In this document: in pieces, positions 7,136 to 15,779 of the stretch
Numbering within the stretch: the stretch's first letter is position 1
How the letters are laid out: each line of letters opens with the position of its first letter
Assembly: GCA_965261795.1 (NCBI GenBank)
Contig: OZ253476.1
Location: forward strand, 2,108,001 to 2,172,000
Direction: 5' to 3'
DNA: 64,000 nucleotides
Source: CBDCFV01 sp965261795
Lineage (GTDB): Bacteria; Chloroflexota; Dehalococcoidia; Lucifugimonadales; UBA3495
Program-made: the position numbers and the translations under genes
Notes under the pieces: model-generated
What the model was told of the DNA's origin: nothing
Seen by the model: the letters and a program-made list of their open reading frames with translations, nothing else
Database searches by the model: none

Positions 7136-8107
7136 ATGCGGCTGGTCTTCATGGGGACCCCTGATTTCGTTGCGCCGATTCTGGATGATTTAGCCGAGGC
7201 TTCCTCGGTTGAATTGGCGGGTGTGTACACGCCGCCCGACCGGCCAGGAGGAAGGGGCCGCGCGGACCGGATGCCGCCGGTCAAGGTTCGGGCTTTGGAG
7301 CTTGGATTGAAGGTCCATCAGCCCGTTTCGTTCCGGTCGTCTCAAGCGCAGGCGGAACTGGCAAGCCTCCAACCGGACGTGATAGTGGTTGCAGCTTACG
7401 GCAAGCTGTTGCCGCCTGCGGTGTTGGAGGCTGCTCCACATGGATGCTTGAACTTGCACCCGTCCCTGTTGCCCAGTTATCGAGGCCCGTCGCCGGTGTC
7501 ATCGGCAATCGTTGATGGATTAGAGGAGACGGGGGTTACGTTGATGCTGTTGGATGAAGGGATGGACACGGGCCCTGTCATTGCGCGCCGGACATATCCA
7601 GTGTTGCCGGACGACACCGCCGAGACGCTGACCGCATCTTTGTTCAAATTTGGAAGCGAATTGTTACTGGAATCCCTTGGGCTGTGGGTGGAGGGGCAGT
7701 TAACCGCCGAGCCTCAAGACCATTCCGCTGCTACTGTCACCCGGAAGTTGGAGCGGAACGACGGCTTGGCCGATTGGAATCTTCCCGCGGCAGCGCTGCG
7801 GCGCCGGCAACGGGCCTATACCCCTTGGCCCGGGTTGTTTACCAACTGGCAGGGGAGGGTTTTGAAGCTGCTTGAAGTGGAGGCCTTATCCGACGCTTTT
7901 GCCCCCGGCGGAGGCCCGCCGGGCTTGGCGGTGGCCCTGTCTGCCGAGAATGGGGCGCCGGATGGGCCGGGGAAGCATGGGCCGGTGGGGGTGATTACCG
8001 GCGATGGTGTGTTGGCGTTGAAAACATTGCAACTGGAAGGGCGGCGTCCCTTGAGAGCTGACGAGTTCTTGCGGGGCCACCATGACTTTATGGGGTCGCA
8101 GCTCTGA
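7136..8107 (+). CDS. fmt: Methionyl-tRNA formyltransferase
   Basis: Fmt transfers the formyl group of 10-formyl-THF to initiator Met-tRNA. The start at 7136 (MRLVFMGTPDFVAPIL) is supported by AGGAG at 7126-7130; an upstream in-frame ATG at 7082 adds 18 residues unlike the family. The N-terminal domain shows the folate/catalytic block LNLHPSLLPSYRGPSP, where HPSLLPxYRG is the family signature, and DEGMDTGPVI. The C-terminal OB domain follows (RAYTPWPGLFTNW). Its 323 residues are normal. It faces the next gene tail to tail. Confidence 0.96.
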   Translation: MRLVFMGTPDFVAPILDDLAEASSVELAGVYTPPDRPGGRGRADRMPPVKVRALELGLKVHQPVSFRSSQAQAELASLQPDVIVVAAYGKLLPPAVLEAAPHGCLNLHPSLLPSYRGPSPVSSAIVDGLEETGVTLMLLDEGMDTGPVIARRTYPVLPDDTAETLTASLFKFGSELLLESLGLWVEGQLTAEPQDHSAATVTRKLERNDGLADWNLPAAALRRRQRAYTPWPGLFTNWQGRVLKLLEVEALSDAFAPGGGPPGLAVALSAENGAPDGPGKHGPVGVITGDGVLALKTLQLEGRRPLRADEFLRGHHDFMGSQL

Positions 8108-8142
8108 CGGCCTTCGCTCTCATTCCTTCCGAATAAAACACT

Positions 8143-9189
8143 CTACTTGAAGTGCGGAATGACTTTCTCGGTGAACATCCGCAGTGATTTGCGCTGTCGC
8201 TCCAAGGGAATCTGGTTGCCGTAGTTCACTTCGAACATGACTTGGTCCAAACCCAGTTCCTCCGTTAGATCGTGCAGGCGGTCCGTTACGCTCTCGGCAG
8301 TCCCGTACACCACCTTGTCCCTCAGCCAATCGTCGTAGTTCATTTCCATAATCCGGTCAGACTGCGCTTGCCAGTCTCCGGTAGTGCCTCCGTAGGTGGC
8401 GTAGCTGCCTACCCGCGCCCCCAAGCGCCGGATCGAAAACATTGCGCTTTCCTGCGGCTCCTCGTAAGCCTGTTGTGCGGTCTCGGCAACGTAGATGGGC
8501 ACCCGGAGCCCAACCTTCCCTTCTCCATCGTGCCCCGCTTCCTTCCACGCCGCCCGGTATTGAGCGATGTAAGGGACCAATTCAGACAGAGTGAAAACAC
8601 GAGACGGGTTAATCAGAATGGGGTAGCCTAATTGTCCGATTATCGGGAAGCTGTCCTCGGAGGTGATGCCCACGTGAATGGGCGGATGGGGATTCTGGAA
8701 AGGCTTGGGTTCTACAGCCAGGTCCTGGCAGACGACGTACTTGCCCTCGTAGGAAAATTTTTCGGTAGTCCAGGACTTCACTATGACGTCGAGGAACTCA
8801 TCGAAGCGGCCGCGGCTTTCGTGAAACGGGACATTATATCCTTCATGTACATTGGGGAAGGTGCCGCGGCCAACGCCGAATTCCAAGCGGCCTTTGCTGA
8901 TATGGTCCAGTGTGGCAACCTCTTCGGCGATGCGGACAGGGTGGCCCAACGGCAGGCACAGCACCGCCAAGCCGATCCTTATTCGCTGGGTGCGGGCGGC
9001 GATGGCGGTGGCGATGGTAATCGGAGAAGACAGGACGCGGTCGGGGGTGAAGTGGTACTCCGCCAACCATACCGAGTCCACGTTGCTCTGTGCTTCGGCT
9101 TCGTCGGCTAAACTGAAGCACTCCTCGAAGGCCTGTTGCTGGGTTGCGCCCTCTCTCTTGGGAAATTCGAGAAACAGACCAAATTCCAT
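8143..9189 (-). CDS. LLM-class flavin-dependent monooxygenase
   Basis: Bacterial-luciferase-like protein of about 348 residues with N-terminal MEFGLFLEFPKREG, SVWLAEYHF, the TAIAARTQRIRIGLAVLCLPLGHP strand-helix block and HISKGRLEFGVGRG. These place it with LLM alkanal-monooxygenase-like enzymes that use FMNH2 and O2; substrate is unknown. GGAGG five bases before the ATG at 9189 favours this start over the ATG at 9201. It follows a second LLM gene on the same strand; a third lies at 11875. Confidence 0.88.
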   Translation of the reverse strand: MEFGLFLEFPKREGATQQQAFEECFSLADEAEAQSNVDSVWLAEYHFTPDRVLSSPITIATAIAARTQRIRIGLAVLCLPLGHPVRIAEEVATLDHISKGRLEFGVGRGTFPNVHEGYNVPFHESRGRFDEFLDVIVKSWTTEKFSYEGKYVVCQDLAVEPKPFQNPHPPIHVGITSEDSFPIIGQLGYPILINPSRVFTLSELVPYIAQYRAAWKEAGHDGEGKVGLRVPIYVAETAQQAYEEPQESAMFSIRRLGARVGSYATYGGTTGDWQAQSDRIMEMNYDDWLRDKVVYGTAESVTDRLHDLTEELGLDQVMFEVNYGNQIPLERQRKSLRMFTEKVIPHFK

Positions 9190-9349
9190 GATTACCTCCA
9201 ACCCCTTGCGGGCAGCGGGCTAACGGCCAGCCTGATTACAGGTAAATTCGTACCAGTTGAGTTCGATACTACATCAATCCTCACAAAGGTCAACAAGCGT
9301 ACCGTAACGGGGTAATCCCATGCGGGTTTCATGCACGGGACAACATGGT

Positions 9350-10303
9350 CTACCGGAAATGGGGCATCACCCGGCTGGAGAACAACTCCATCTGCTGGTA
9401 GAACTGGTCCGCCTCCGGGGCCAGGAAACTGAAGTTGATTTCCCTTACGCCTGCGTCGATTCGTTCCTGGATGGCCTGTACGCAGTCCTCCGGTGTTCCG
9501 CTAATGCACAAAGCCCGGGCGATGTCCTCGGCGCTGCGTTCCGGAGTGACATAACGTTGACCCACGTTCTCCACCGCTAGGGCCAAAGCTTGCTCCGGGT
9601 CCTCCATTATCGACGTTGGCTGGTTCAATCCCCAGTGGAATCCCGTCAGGTCCCGCCCCGCCTCAGCGGCGATTTCCCGGATGGCCTCGTTGCTGCGGCG
9701 CAACCGCCGGACCGTAAACAGGTAGGGGTACCAACCGTCGCCCTGCAAAGCCGCGCGGCGCATTGCGGCGTCGCTGCGGCCGGACACCCAGATGGGCGGA
9801 TGCGGTTTTTGGACCGGTTGCGGCAGCAGGGTAACGTCCTCGAACTTGAAAAAGTCCCCGTCGTGGCTGACGTGCTCCTCAGTCCACAGCCGTTTCATTA
9901 CTTCGAGCATCTCGTTGGTGCGGCGTCCGCGGGTGCGCACGGAAATTCCCACGGCGTCGAATTCCACTTTCGTGCCTCTTTGGCCGCTGATGCCGATGCC
10001 GAAGTCCAGCCTGCCACCGGATACAACGTCCACGGTGGCAGCCAACTTCGCCAGCATCACAGGATGGTACAGGGGGACGATAACAATGCCGGTCATGATC
10101 CGCAGGGAGCGGGTAGCGCCGGCAGCGGCGGCCATCGCGGGGAGGCCGAGAACCGTAGGCCGCGGCGGGTTGCCGTCCATGAGATGCTCGCCGGTGGTGA
10201 TCCGGTCAAATCCCAGCGCCTCCGCCCGCTTGGCGAACTCCGCAACGTCCCAATAGTTTTCCAGGGTCAAGTTGCACCCGAAGATCACTTGCTCTGTTGC
10301 CAC
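9350..10303 (-). CDS. LLM-class flavin-dependent oxidoreductase
   Basis: About 317 residues, with LGFDRITTGEHLMDG, IMTGIVIVPLYHPVMLAKLAATVD and SGGRLDFGIGISGQ, typical of F420/FMN-dependent LLM proteins. The longest ORF begins at 10519, but those extra residues overlap the divergent amidohydrolase gene and look non-coding. GTG at 10303 is preceded by AGGAGG and starts the family homology, so I use it. The substrate cannot be inferred. Confidence 0.86.
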   Translation of the reverse strand: MATEQVIFGCNLTLENYWDVAEFAKRAEALGFDRITTGEHLMDGNPPRPTVLGLPAMAAAAGATRSLRIMTGIVIVPLYHPVMLAKLAATVDVVSGGRLDFGIGISGQRGTKVEFDAVGISVRTRGRRTNEMLEVMKRLWTEEHVSHDGDFFKFEDVTLLPQPVQKPHPPIWVSGRSDAAMRRAALQGDGWYPYLFTVRRLRRSNEAIREIAAEAGRDLTGFHWGLNQPTSIMEDPEQALALAVENVGQRYVTPERSAEDIARALCISGTPEDCVQAIQERIDAGVREINFSFLAPEADQFYQQMELFSSRVMPHFR

Positions 10304-10417
10304 CTTTCCTCCTGAACCCGATGAGGGTGTCAAGCATGATACCCACGGCGGAGCGCGAGGGCAAGACGACATTCGCAACGGTTGGCGATGGGCTGCGGTG
10401 AAGGTATGATAGGGTCT

Positions 10418-11797
10418 ATGAAACTTCCTTCTTTGAAAATACAGGGCGCCAAGTTCCTGATGACGTTGGACACGGAACGCCGCATTATCGAGGACGGTTC
10501 CATAGTTATCGACGGCCAACGGATTGTGCAGGTAGGCAAGTCTACCGAACTGGCATCAGTCCCGGCGGAACGGGTTATCGACGCCGACGAAATGGTAGTG
10601 ACCCCAGGGTTTTCCAATGGGCACATGCACATCAGCTATGCCCACGCCACACGGGGCATTTTCCCCGACGACCTGGGCGCGGCCTATTTGCCCAACGTGT
10701 TCAAGCTTCAAGGCGCTATGACCGCCGAGGAGGAGTATTACACTTCCCTGTTGGCGATTACCGAGCTATTGAAATATGGCACCACTTGTTTCCTGGACCC
10801 GGGCAGCACCAAATACCTGGACGCCTGTATGCAGGCTTACGAACAGTCGGGCTGCCGCATAGTCGTCGGTTGGCAGGTGGCGGACCGGCCCAATCCCCTG
10901 AACATCCCGGTGTCCACCACTGCGGACGCAGTATCCATGATGGAAAGGACCGTTCAGGACTACGATCACGGCTTGGAGGGCCGGGTGCGGGCGTGGGCCA
11001 TGCCCTTCTCAGCTTCGTACTCCAGCCGGGAGTTGCTCGTGGGGGCCAAGGATATTGCCGACCGGTACGAGACCGGGCTGACGCTTCATTGCAATGGCAA
11101 CTCCCAAGCGGTTGCGGCCAGCATGAGCGAGCATGGCAAACGCCCCACCGAGTTCCTGGAGGAGATCGGTTTCCTGGGGCCCAACACGTTGCTGGCCCAT
11201 GTGCTTGGCTTGGATGAGGCGGAAGTGGACTGCATGGCTCGCACACAAACCAACGCCGTCATGTGCCCCACTGCCGCGGTTAAGGGCGGGTCCGGGATGA
11301 CCAGAGACGGACTCTTACCGGAGATGTTGCAAAAGGGTGTCACCGTCGGGTTGGGGACCGACGCGGGCAACAACTCCAACCTCATCGAGACCATGCGTTC
11401 CATGTACTTGGCCGCCGTGCTGTACAAGGACAGCAGGCAGGACGTGGGGATGATTCCGGCGGAGACCGCACTGGAAATGGCCACCATCCAAGGGGCAAAG
11501 GCCCTTGGGCTGGGTGAAGAGGTAGGCTCGATTGAAGTTGGCAAGAAAGCGGACCTGGTGTTGTTCGACACCAAGCGTCCGGAGTGGAGGACCATCTTCA
11601 ATCCGGTGAACAACCTGGTGTACAACGCCGACGGCAGGAGCGTCCATACCGTCATAGTCGACGGCAAGGTGGTCGTGGAGGACCACAATCCCTTGTTTGT
11701 CGATGAGTGGGAACTGATCCAAAGGGTGCAACGAATAGGCCAAGACCTGATGGAACGTACCGGGGTCAACTTTCCGTCGCGCTGGCCGATAGTTTAG
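10418..11797 (+). CDS. Amidohydrolase, Atz/Trz deaminase-like family
   Basis: Metal-dependent amidohydrolase of about 459 residues. N-terminal beta-sandwich with GSIVIDGQRIVQVG, then GFSNGHMHISYAH (the HxH metal site), LTLHCNGN, LLAHVLGLDEAEVD and GLGTDAGNNSN (the Asp of the site), ending in ADLVLFD and VIVDGKVVVED. This order fits S-adenosylhomocysteine/chlorohydrolase-type deaminases. The start is uncertain: ATG codons at 10382, 10406 and 10418 are in frame, and 10418 has the better-spaced AGGG. It is divergent from one flavin monooxygenase gene and 77 bases ahead of another, which suggests catabolism of an N-containing organic compound. Confidence 0.87.
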   Translation: MKLPSLKIQGAKFLMTLDTERRIIEDGSIVIDGQRIVQVGKSTELASVPAERVIDADEMVVTPGFSNGHMHISYAHATRGIFPDDLGAAYLPNVFKLQGAMTAEEEYYTSLLAITELLKYGTTCFLDPGSTKYLDACMQAYEQSGCRIVVGWQVADRPNPLNIPVSTTADAVSMMERTVQDYDHGLEGRVRAWAMPFSASYSSRELLVGAKDIADRYETGLTLHCNGNSQAVAASMSEHGKRPTEFLEEIGFLGPNTLLAHVLGLDEAEVDCMARTQTNAVMCPTAAVKGGSGMTRDGLLPEMLQKGVTVGLGTDAGNNSNLIETMRSMYLAAVLYKDSRQDVGMIPAETALEMATIQGAKALGLGEEVGSIEVGKKADLVLFDTKRPEWRTIFNPVNNLVYNADGRSVHTVIVDGKVVVEDHNPLFVDEWELIQRVQRIGQDLMERTGVNFPSRWPIV

Positions 11798-11830
11798 CTC
11801 GAGACACACTCCACCAGCTCGCCCCAACCC

Positions 11831-11856
11831 GTCTTTCCCGCGCAGGAGGGAATCCA
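11831..11856. repeat. Degenerate copy of the TTCCCGC...GCGGGAA palindrome
   Basis: TTTCCCGCGCAGGAGGGAATCCA upstream of a monooxygenase gene resembles the dispersed palindrome seen better preserved at 33451 and within mutS. The arms have decayed to TTCCC/GGGAA. Confidence 0.4.
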
Positions 11857-11874
11857 AGCACGGCAGGAGGAAAT

Positions 11875-12861
11875 ATGGCATCGAAGGTCAAGTTCGGTCT
11901 TACACTGTCCAATAGAGGGATTCTTCTTGGCTTGGTCCAAGCGGAAGACATTCTGGAGATGGCGGAAAGCGCCGATGCGTCCGGCGCCTTCGAGCACGTA
12001 TGGGTAGGCGACTCGATAATGGCCAAGCCTCGCATGGAGTCGATAACCACAATGGCGGCGATTGCCGGGCGCACCAGGAACGTGCAAATCGGCGTGGCCT
12101 GCATGGCCAGCTTCCCGTCCCGCGACCCGATAATCCTGGCCTACCAGTGGGCGAGCCTGGACGTGATCTCCAACGGCCGTATGGTCCTGGCAGCGTGCAT
12201 GGGCGGCAGCATCGACCAGCAGGAGCACCGCACCGAGTACCGGAACATGAGGATCAAGGCTTCCGACCGGGCGCATCGCATGGAGGAAAACATAGTCCTG
12301 TTGCGCAAGTTATGGACAGAAGACCGGGTGAGCTACGAAGGACAGTTCTACAAATTGGAGAACGCCTTCATCGAGCCCAAGCCGGTGCAGGAACCGCCGC
12401 CCATCTGGGTCACAAGCAACCCGCGCCTGTCGGTTGGGAAACCCCACATCATCGAACGGTCTTTGCGCCGGGTCGCCAAGATGGGCGACGGGTGGATGAC
12501 GACCGCCAACCCTGCGCCTGAGTTCAAGGAACTGAGAAAGCGTGTCTTGGAATACGCCGGGGACTATGGCCGCAGCTTCGAAGACCTGCCCTGCTGCCTG
12601 TATTACAACATCAACATCAACGAGGACCGGGAAACCGCCTTCCAGGAGTCCAAGAAGTACTTGGACCAGTACTACTCCATAAACTACAGCCGGGAGGCGG
12701 TGGAGAACTGGGTGGCCCTGGGCAGCCCGGAGCAGTGCATCGAACAACTCCAGACCTACGTGGATGCCGGGGCCACCGACATATTGCTGCGGTTCCCGTC
12801 GTGGGACCAGCAGGGGCAGTTCCGCCGGTGCGTGGAAGAGGTGCTGCCGGCCTTTGCCTGA
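11875..12861 (+). CDS. LLM-class flavin-dependent monooxygenase
   Basis: The third luciferase-like gene in 5 kb, 328 residues. MASKVKFGLTLSNRGILLG starts at an ATG with AGGAGG 5 bases upstream; the longer frame from 11707 runs into the preceding amidohydrolase gene. VWVGDSIMAKPRMESITTMAAIAGRT and VQIGVACMASFPSRDPIILAYQWASLDVIS match the LLM TIM barrel. It is probably co-transcribed with the amidohydrolase and closed by the hairpin at 12872-12900. Confidence 0.87.
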   Translation: MASKVKFGLTLSNRGILLGLVQAEDILEMAESADASGAFEHVWVGDSIMAKPRMESITTMAAIAGRTRNVQIGVACMASFPSRDPIILAYQWASLDVISNGRMVLAACMGGSIDQQEHRTEYRNMRIKASDRAHRMEENIVLLRKLWTEDRVSYEGQFYKLENAFIEPKPVQEPPPIWVTSNPRLSVGKPHIIERSLRRVAKMGDGWMTTANPAPEFKELRKRVLEYAGDYGRSFEDLPCCLYYNININEDRETAFQESKKYLDQYYSINYSREAVENWVALGSPEQCIEQLQTYVDAGATDILLRFPSWDQQGQFRRCVEEVLPAFA

Positions 12862-12871
12862 ACGTAAAACA

Positions 12872-12900
12872 ACCCAGCGGCTGGAATAACGCCGCTGGGT
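12872..12900 (+). terminator. Hairpin terminator after the monooxygenase gene
   Basis: ACCCAGCGGC (12872-12881) pairs perfectly with GCCGCTGGGT (12891-12900) around a 9-base loop, 11 bases after the stop codon. No T-run follows, so it may be a Rho-assisted or 3'-protecting hairpin. Confidence 0.6.
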
Positions 12901-12974
12901 CGGTGTTTCGGTACCCTTAGCCGGGCCGGGTCACTGTCGACGTATTTGTTGGAAGATCAGTTGCCGCCGTTGTC

Positions 12975-13556
12975 CTACCTGCAGTCCGCTCCTCCCGCTG
13001 TGATTGCATCCTTCGGTATCGCCTGTCCCAATATCTCGTAATGGAATACCGTGTTCGGACCTGCCTTTGCCCCCGATGTCCTCAACAACTTCAGGTTCGC
13101 CAGTTTAAGGAATTTCTTGCCGCCCAAGGCGTTAATGAAATTTGGCACATTGCTGCGTTCCCCTATACCTTCCTGCACTGCGCCGAGGCGAATCTCCACA
13201 TAACGGCGTCCTATGCGCCGGGCAGGCTCGATGAAATGTTCGAGTGCGTACTGCCTGATTCCGTCTGCTTGGGACATCGGTTGACTTGCTTCCGCCCGAA
13301 TTCTGGCCTTTCGCCGTTCCTCTTCTTCAACGGCCTGTTGCTCGGCCATTACGGCCGGCAGATTCTCTATGGTGACATTGGCCAGATCCTTGGCGCTGAG
13401 CCGTGAGCTGACATCGAGAATCTCGATCCCAACAATCTGGCCTTGGGCGTCGAAATCCACGACCACTCCTTCAGCGATGTCGTCACTTCTAGCCGCCTCG
13501 ACCTCCCGAAAATAGACGTAGATAGCATCAGCAGTGTGGCTGTACTCGATCTTCAT
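12975..13556 (-). CDS. DUF2283 protein with a C-terminal extension
   Basis: Residues 1-60 (MKIEYSHTADAIYVYF, then GVVVDFDAQGQIVGIEILDVS) are a DUF2283 domain, a small family often encoded beside DUF4258 toxins and presumed to be the antitoxin. A charged linker (EEEERRKARIRAEASQ) leads to a second domain (residues about 98-180: YALEHFIEPARRIGRRYVEI, VPNFINALGGKKF, GPNTVFHYEI) that I cannot name but which looks like a compact DNA- or protein-binding module. It lies 12 bases after the stop of the broken DUF4258 gene, with AGGCAG as ribosome-binding site. Confidence 0.65.
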   Translation of the reverse strand: MKIEYSHTADAIYVYFREVEAARSDDIAEGVVVDFDAQGQIVGIEILDVSSRLSAKDLANVTIENLPAVMAEQQAVEEEERRKARIRAEASQPMSQADGIRQYALEHFIEPARRIGRRYVEIRLGAVQEGIGERSNVPNFINALGGKKFLKLANLKLLRTSGAKAGPNTVFHYEILGQAIPKDAITAGGADCR

Positions 13557-13568
13557 GGCTGCCTGCCT

Positions 13569-13795
13569 TCAGTTTGTTCTATCAACTACGCTGATCACCA
13601 GGAGTTCAGTCTCGAGCTCTCGAAAGGTTGCTCTGATGTATCGGCCCCCAACCCACCTGAACGCATTGACACGCCCCTGTTCGGTAGGCTCTGTCCTCTC
13701 CGGGTCTCTGATACATATTCTACTTCCTCTTCGCTGATCTCTCGCCACCGCATCCTGCGACGCGCATGTCGGTCGTATGTGATGGTCTTTTCCAC
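13569..13795 (-). pseudogene. DUF4258 protein (RelE-like toxin family), frameshifted
   Basis: The N-terminus (GTG at 13795) reads ITYDRHARRRMRWREISEEEVEYV, a good DUF4258 start. The open frame then degenerates, while the frame one base away reads PERTEPTEQGRVNAFRW, GRYIRATFRELETELLVIS and ends VVDRTN-stop at 13569-13571. One extra C in the run opposite 13702-13704 joins the two. It is followed directly by the intact DUF2283 gene, its usual partner. This is the second frameshifted DUF4258 gene in the window. Confidence 0.7.
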
Positions 13796-13837
13796 CCTAG
13801 TGCTTTGTCCAGGCGTTGTTGATGTACCCGCATCTCT

Positions 13838-13862
13838 GGATTCCCGCTTTATCGGGAACGAC
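13838..13862. repeat. Dispersed palindrome copy (TTCCCG-N6-CGGGAA)
   Basis: TTCCCG (13841-13846) and CGGGAA (13853-13858) within GGATTCCCGCTTTATCGGGAA, between the DUF4258 remnant and the BNR-repeat gene. Same family as the copies at 33451 and 34821. Confidence 0.5.
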
Positions 13863-13940
13863 TAATAGACGTTGTTGGCTGCTTATGCACATCATATTCA
13901 ACTGGACGCAGCACTAGATATTGGAGCCTTGGGAGCGAAA

Positions 13941-14927
13941 TTACTCCGGCAACCACATAACGCTGGAAATCTCGCTGAACTCCCGCCACACCTTGTTCCA
14001 GGAATCGCCGCCGTCGTCGCTGCGGTACAGGTACCCGTAGCGGCTTCCCGCGAAAACGACCTGCGGATCGGTGGACTGGATGTTGACCGTCCACATTGCG
14101 GTGTTGGGTTCCACAGGCAGAGACAGGTTCTCCCAAGTCTTGCCGGTGTCCTTGGTCCGCATGATGGTGCCGGTGCGGCCTGGGGTGGTGTCGCCGATGG
14201 TCACGAAAATGACGTTGGGGTTTTCCGGCTGGACCATGATTCCCCTGGGGTAGGTCATGGGGAACACCTCGCGAATCCCCAAGCGGTCCCAGTTCGCCCC
14301 GTTGTCGTCGCTGGTGTAGACATCGTTGTTCACCACGACTACCACGGTCTTGGGAGGGCCGCCGGCGACGGCCACGTTGTGCACGTCCGGGTTGGGGATT
14401 GCGCCGTTGATGGACTCCCAAGTGTCGCCGCTGTCGGAGCTATGCCGCAGCCCGTCCACTTCCAGCCCCACCCAAACGTCGCGGTGATTTACGGGGTCGA
14501 TGGCGATTCCCGTCACCCTTGGCACCCCGACGTTGGGGCACTCCTCCGCTATGTCAACGGGTCGCTTCTCCCAAGTCTTGCCACCGTCGGTGGACCGGAA
14601 AACGCCGCAGGGATTGGGCGTGCCGGTGCCGGCGAACATCAGGTTGGGGTCGGCCGAATCTACGGTCACCGCCCAAACGGACGAGCCGCTCATCGGGGTG
14701 TCCACTATCCGCCAGTTCATCCCGGCGTCTTCGCTACGGTAAAGGCCTTTGTCGGTACCGGCAAACACTATTCCGGGCCGGTCGGGATGGTTGGCCAGGT
14801 CTCGCACCAAGGCGTCGGAGTGCAACCCTGAGGTTATTCCTACCCGCCCCCATGATTCCCCGCCGTCGCCGCTGCGCATTATTCCTTGGCCTACGGTGCC
14901 TACCAAGACTGTCTTAACGTTGCTCAT
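13941..14927 (-). CDS. BNR-repeat beta-propeller protein
   Basis: 328 residues made of repeated Asp-box units: MRSGDGGESWGRV, YRSEDAGMNWRIV, FRSTDGGKTWEKR, RHSSDSGDTWESI, YTSDDNGANWDRL, MRTKDTGKTWENL and YRSDDGGDSWNKV. Each is S/TxDxGxxW, the signature of BNR/sialidase-type propeller blades. No sialidase active-site residues or signal peptide can be recognised, so it is probably a cytosolic scaffold or binding propeller; the enzymatic role is unknown. Confidence 0.8.
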   Translation of the reverse strand: MSNVKTVLVGTVGQGIMRSGDGGESWGRVGITSGLHSDALVRDLANHPDRPGIVFAGTDKGLYRSEDAGMNWRIVDTPMSGSSVWAVTVDSADPNLMFAGTGTPNPCGVFRSTDGGKTWEKRPVDIAEECPNVGVPRVTGIAIDPVNHRDVWVGLEVDGLRHSSDSGDTWESINGAIPNPDVHNVAVAGGPPKTVVVVVNNDVYTSDDNGANWDRLGIREVFPMTYPRGIMVQPENPNVIFVTIGDTTPGRTGTIMRTKDTGKTWENLSLPVEPNTAMWTVNIQSTDPQVVFAGSRYGYLYRSDDGGDSWNKVWREFSEISSVMWLPE

Positions 14928-15096
14928 TACTGTACCCTCCGCTTTTCAGATGGGTTCTGCGCTCAATATATCCCCGCGCCAAGCGCAATTCAAGAGCAGG
15001 TTGAGTCGGAGATAAGTTATGATGAAAAGTAGTTGGAATATCCAGGAACGTTCATCCTGCGCTTGACTCCGTTGTCTGAATCAGGATTATCGGAAT

Positions 15097-15180
15097 CTAT
15101 TCCGGGGTATCGATCCCGATGTCCTCGGTGCTGTTGAACCAGGGAGCCAAGTGAGACAGAAGCCTATTTCTATCCGCCAT
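15097..15180 (-). other. 27-codon ORF, possible remnant of a larger gene
   Basis: An ATG at 15180 opens a 27-residue frame starting MADRNRLLSHLAPWF and ending at TAG 15097-15099. It lies 35 bases after the HEPN-like gene on the same strand. The peptide is hydrophobic and Trp-containing, like the start of a longer protein whose remainder is gone. No family can be assigned safely. Confidence 0.25.
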
Positions 15181-15215
15181 CAAGACCTCCGGTTGATTTA
15201 ACTTAAGGGCGCTTC

Positions 15216-15572
15216 TCAGTCCCCTGCGATTACCGCCAGTCGCGCCACGAAACGTCTGACCTTGTACTGGTCACTATACAACTCGAACTCCTCCATGTTG
15301 TTGTGATAGAAATTTTTATGGTACTTCTCCGCCACTCCGAAGTCTGCCGCTATCAACGGCTCCCCGTATTCCTTGGCCAAGTTTTCCGAAGCGTTCTTCA
15401 GGTCGCGGTGCGAACCGTAATTCCAACCCCGTTGCAAGGCTACGGCCATTACCGCGTGGGACGCTGCGCCCCACGTTTTCTCCGATGCCTGCAATTGGTC
15501 GCCTGACGCGAATTCGGCGTCGGCAGCTTCCAGAAACCCACGTGCCGTCTGGACATGATCTTGGACCAGCAT
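15216..15572 (-). CDS. HEPN/PaREP1-like small helical protein
   Basis: 118 residues, nearly all helical: FLEAADAEFASGDQLQASEKTWGAASHAVMAVA, RGWNYGSHRDLKN and FYHNNMEEFELYSDQYKVRRFVARL. This pattern of two long helices around a conserved RGWxxxSH block resembles PaREP1/HEPN-type proteins, which often work with a nucleotidyltransferase; none is adjacent. The catalytic Rx4-6H motif of HEPN RNases is not evident apart from RGWNYGSH. Confidence 0.5.
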   Translation of the reverse strand: MLVQDHVQTARGFLEAADAEFASGDQLQASEKTWGAASHAVMAVALQRGWNYGSHRDLKNASENLAKEYGEPLIAADFGVAEKYHKNFYHNNMEEFELYSDQYKVRRFVARLAVIAGD

Positions 15573-15600
15573 TGACCTTCTCCCTTAGCTTGCCTCCATT

Positions 15601-15640
15601 CTCAACGGGAAGCCCTCACGCTCAACAGGAAGGCCTCACG
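15601..15640 (+). repeat. 20-bp tandem duplication upstream of apt
   Basis: CTCAACGGGAAGCCCTCACG is followed directly by a copy differing at two bases. It lies just ahead of the apt promoter. Confidence 0.6.
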
Positions 15641-15646
15641 GACTTT

Positions 15647-15688
15647 GGCGTCATTAAACTTGACGCCATTCGTAGCTTATTCTACACT
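15647..15688 (+). promoter_or_regulatory. Promoter and overlapping inverted repeat for apt
   Basis: TTGACG (15660-15665), a 17-base spacer and TACACT (15683-15688) form a plausible sigma-70 promoter 92 bases before apt. An inverted repeat GGCGTCA/TGACGCC (15647-15653 and 15661-15667) covers the -35 element, where a repressor would act. Confidence 0.45.
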
Positions 15689-15779
15689 TCTTCAGGAAGC
15701 CCGAGACCGGGTGGCTTGTACGCTTGGGCTACGCTAGAGGGTTGCCCGCCGAGCAGGGGAAAGGGATTTTGACGCTGTG

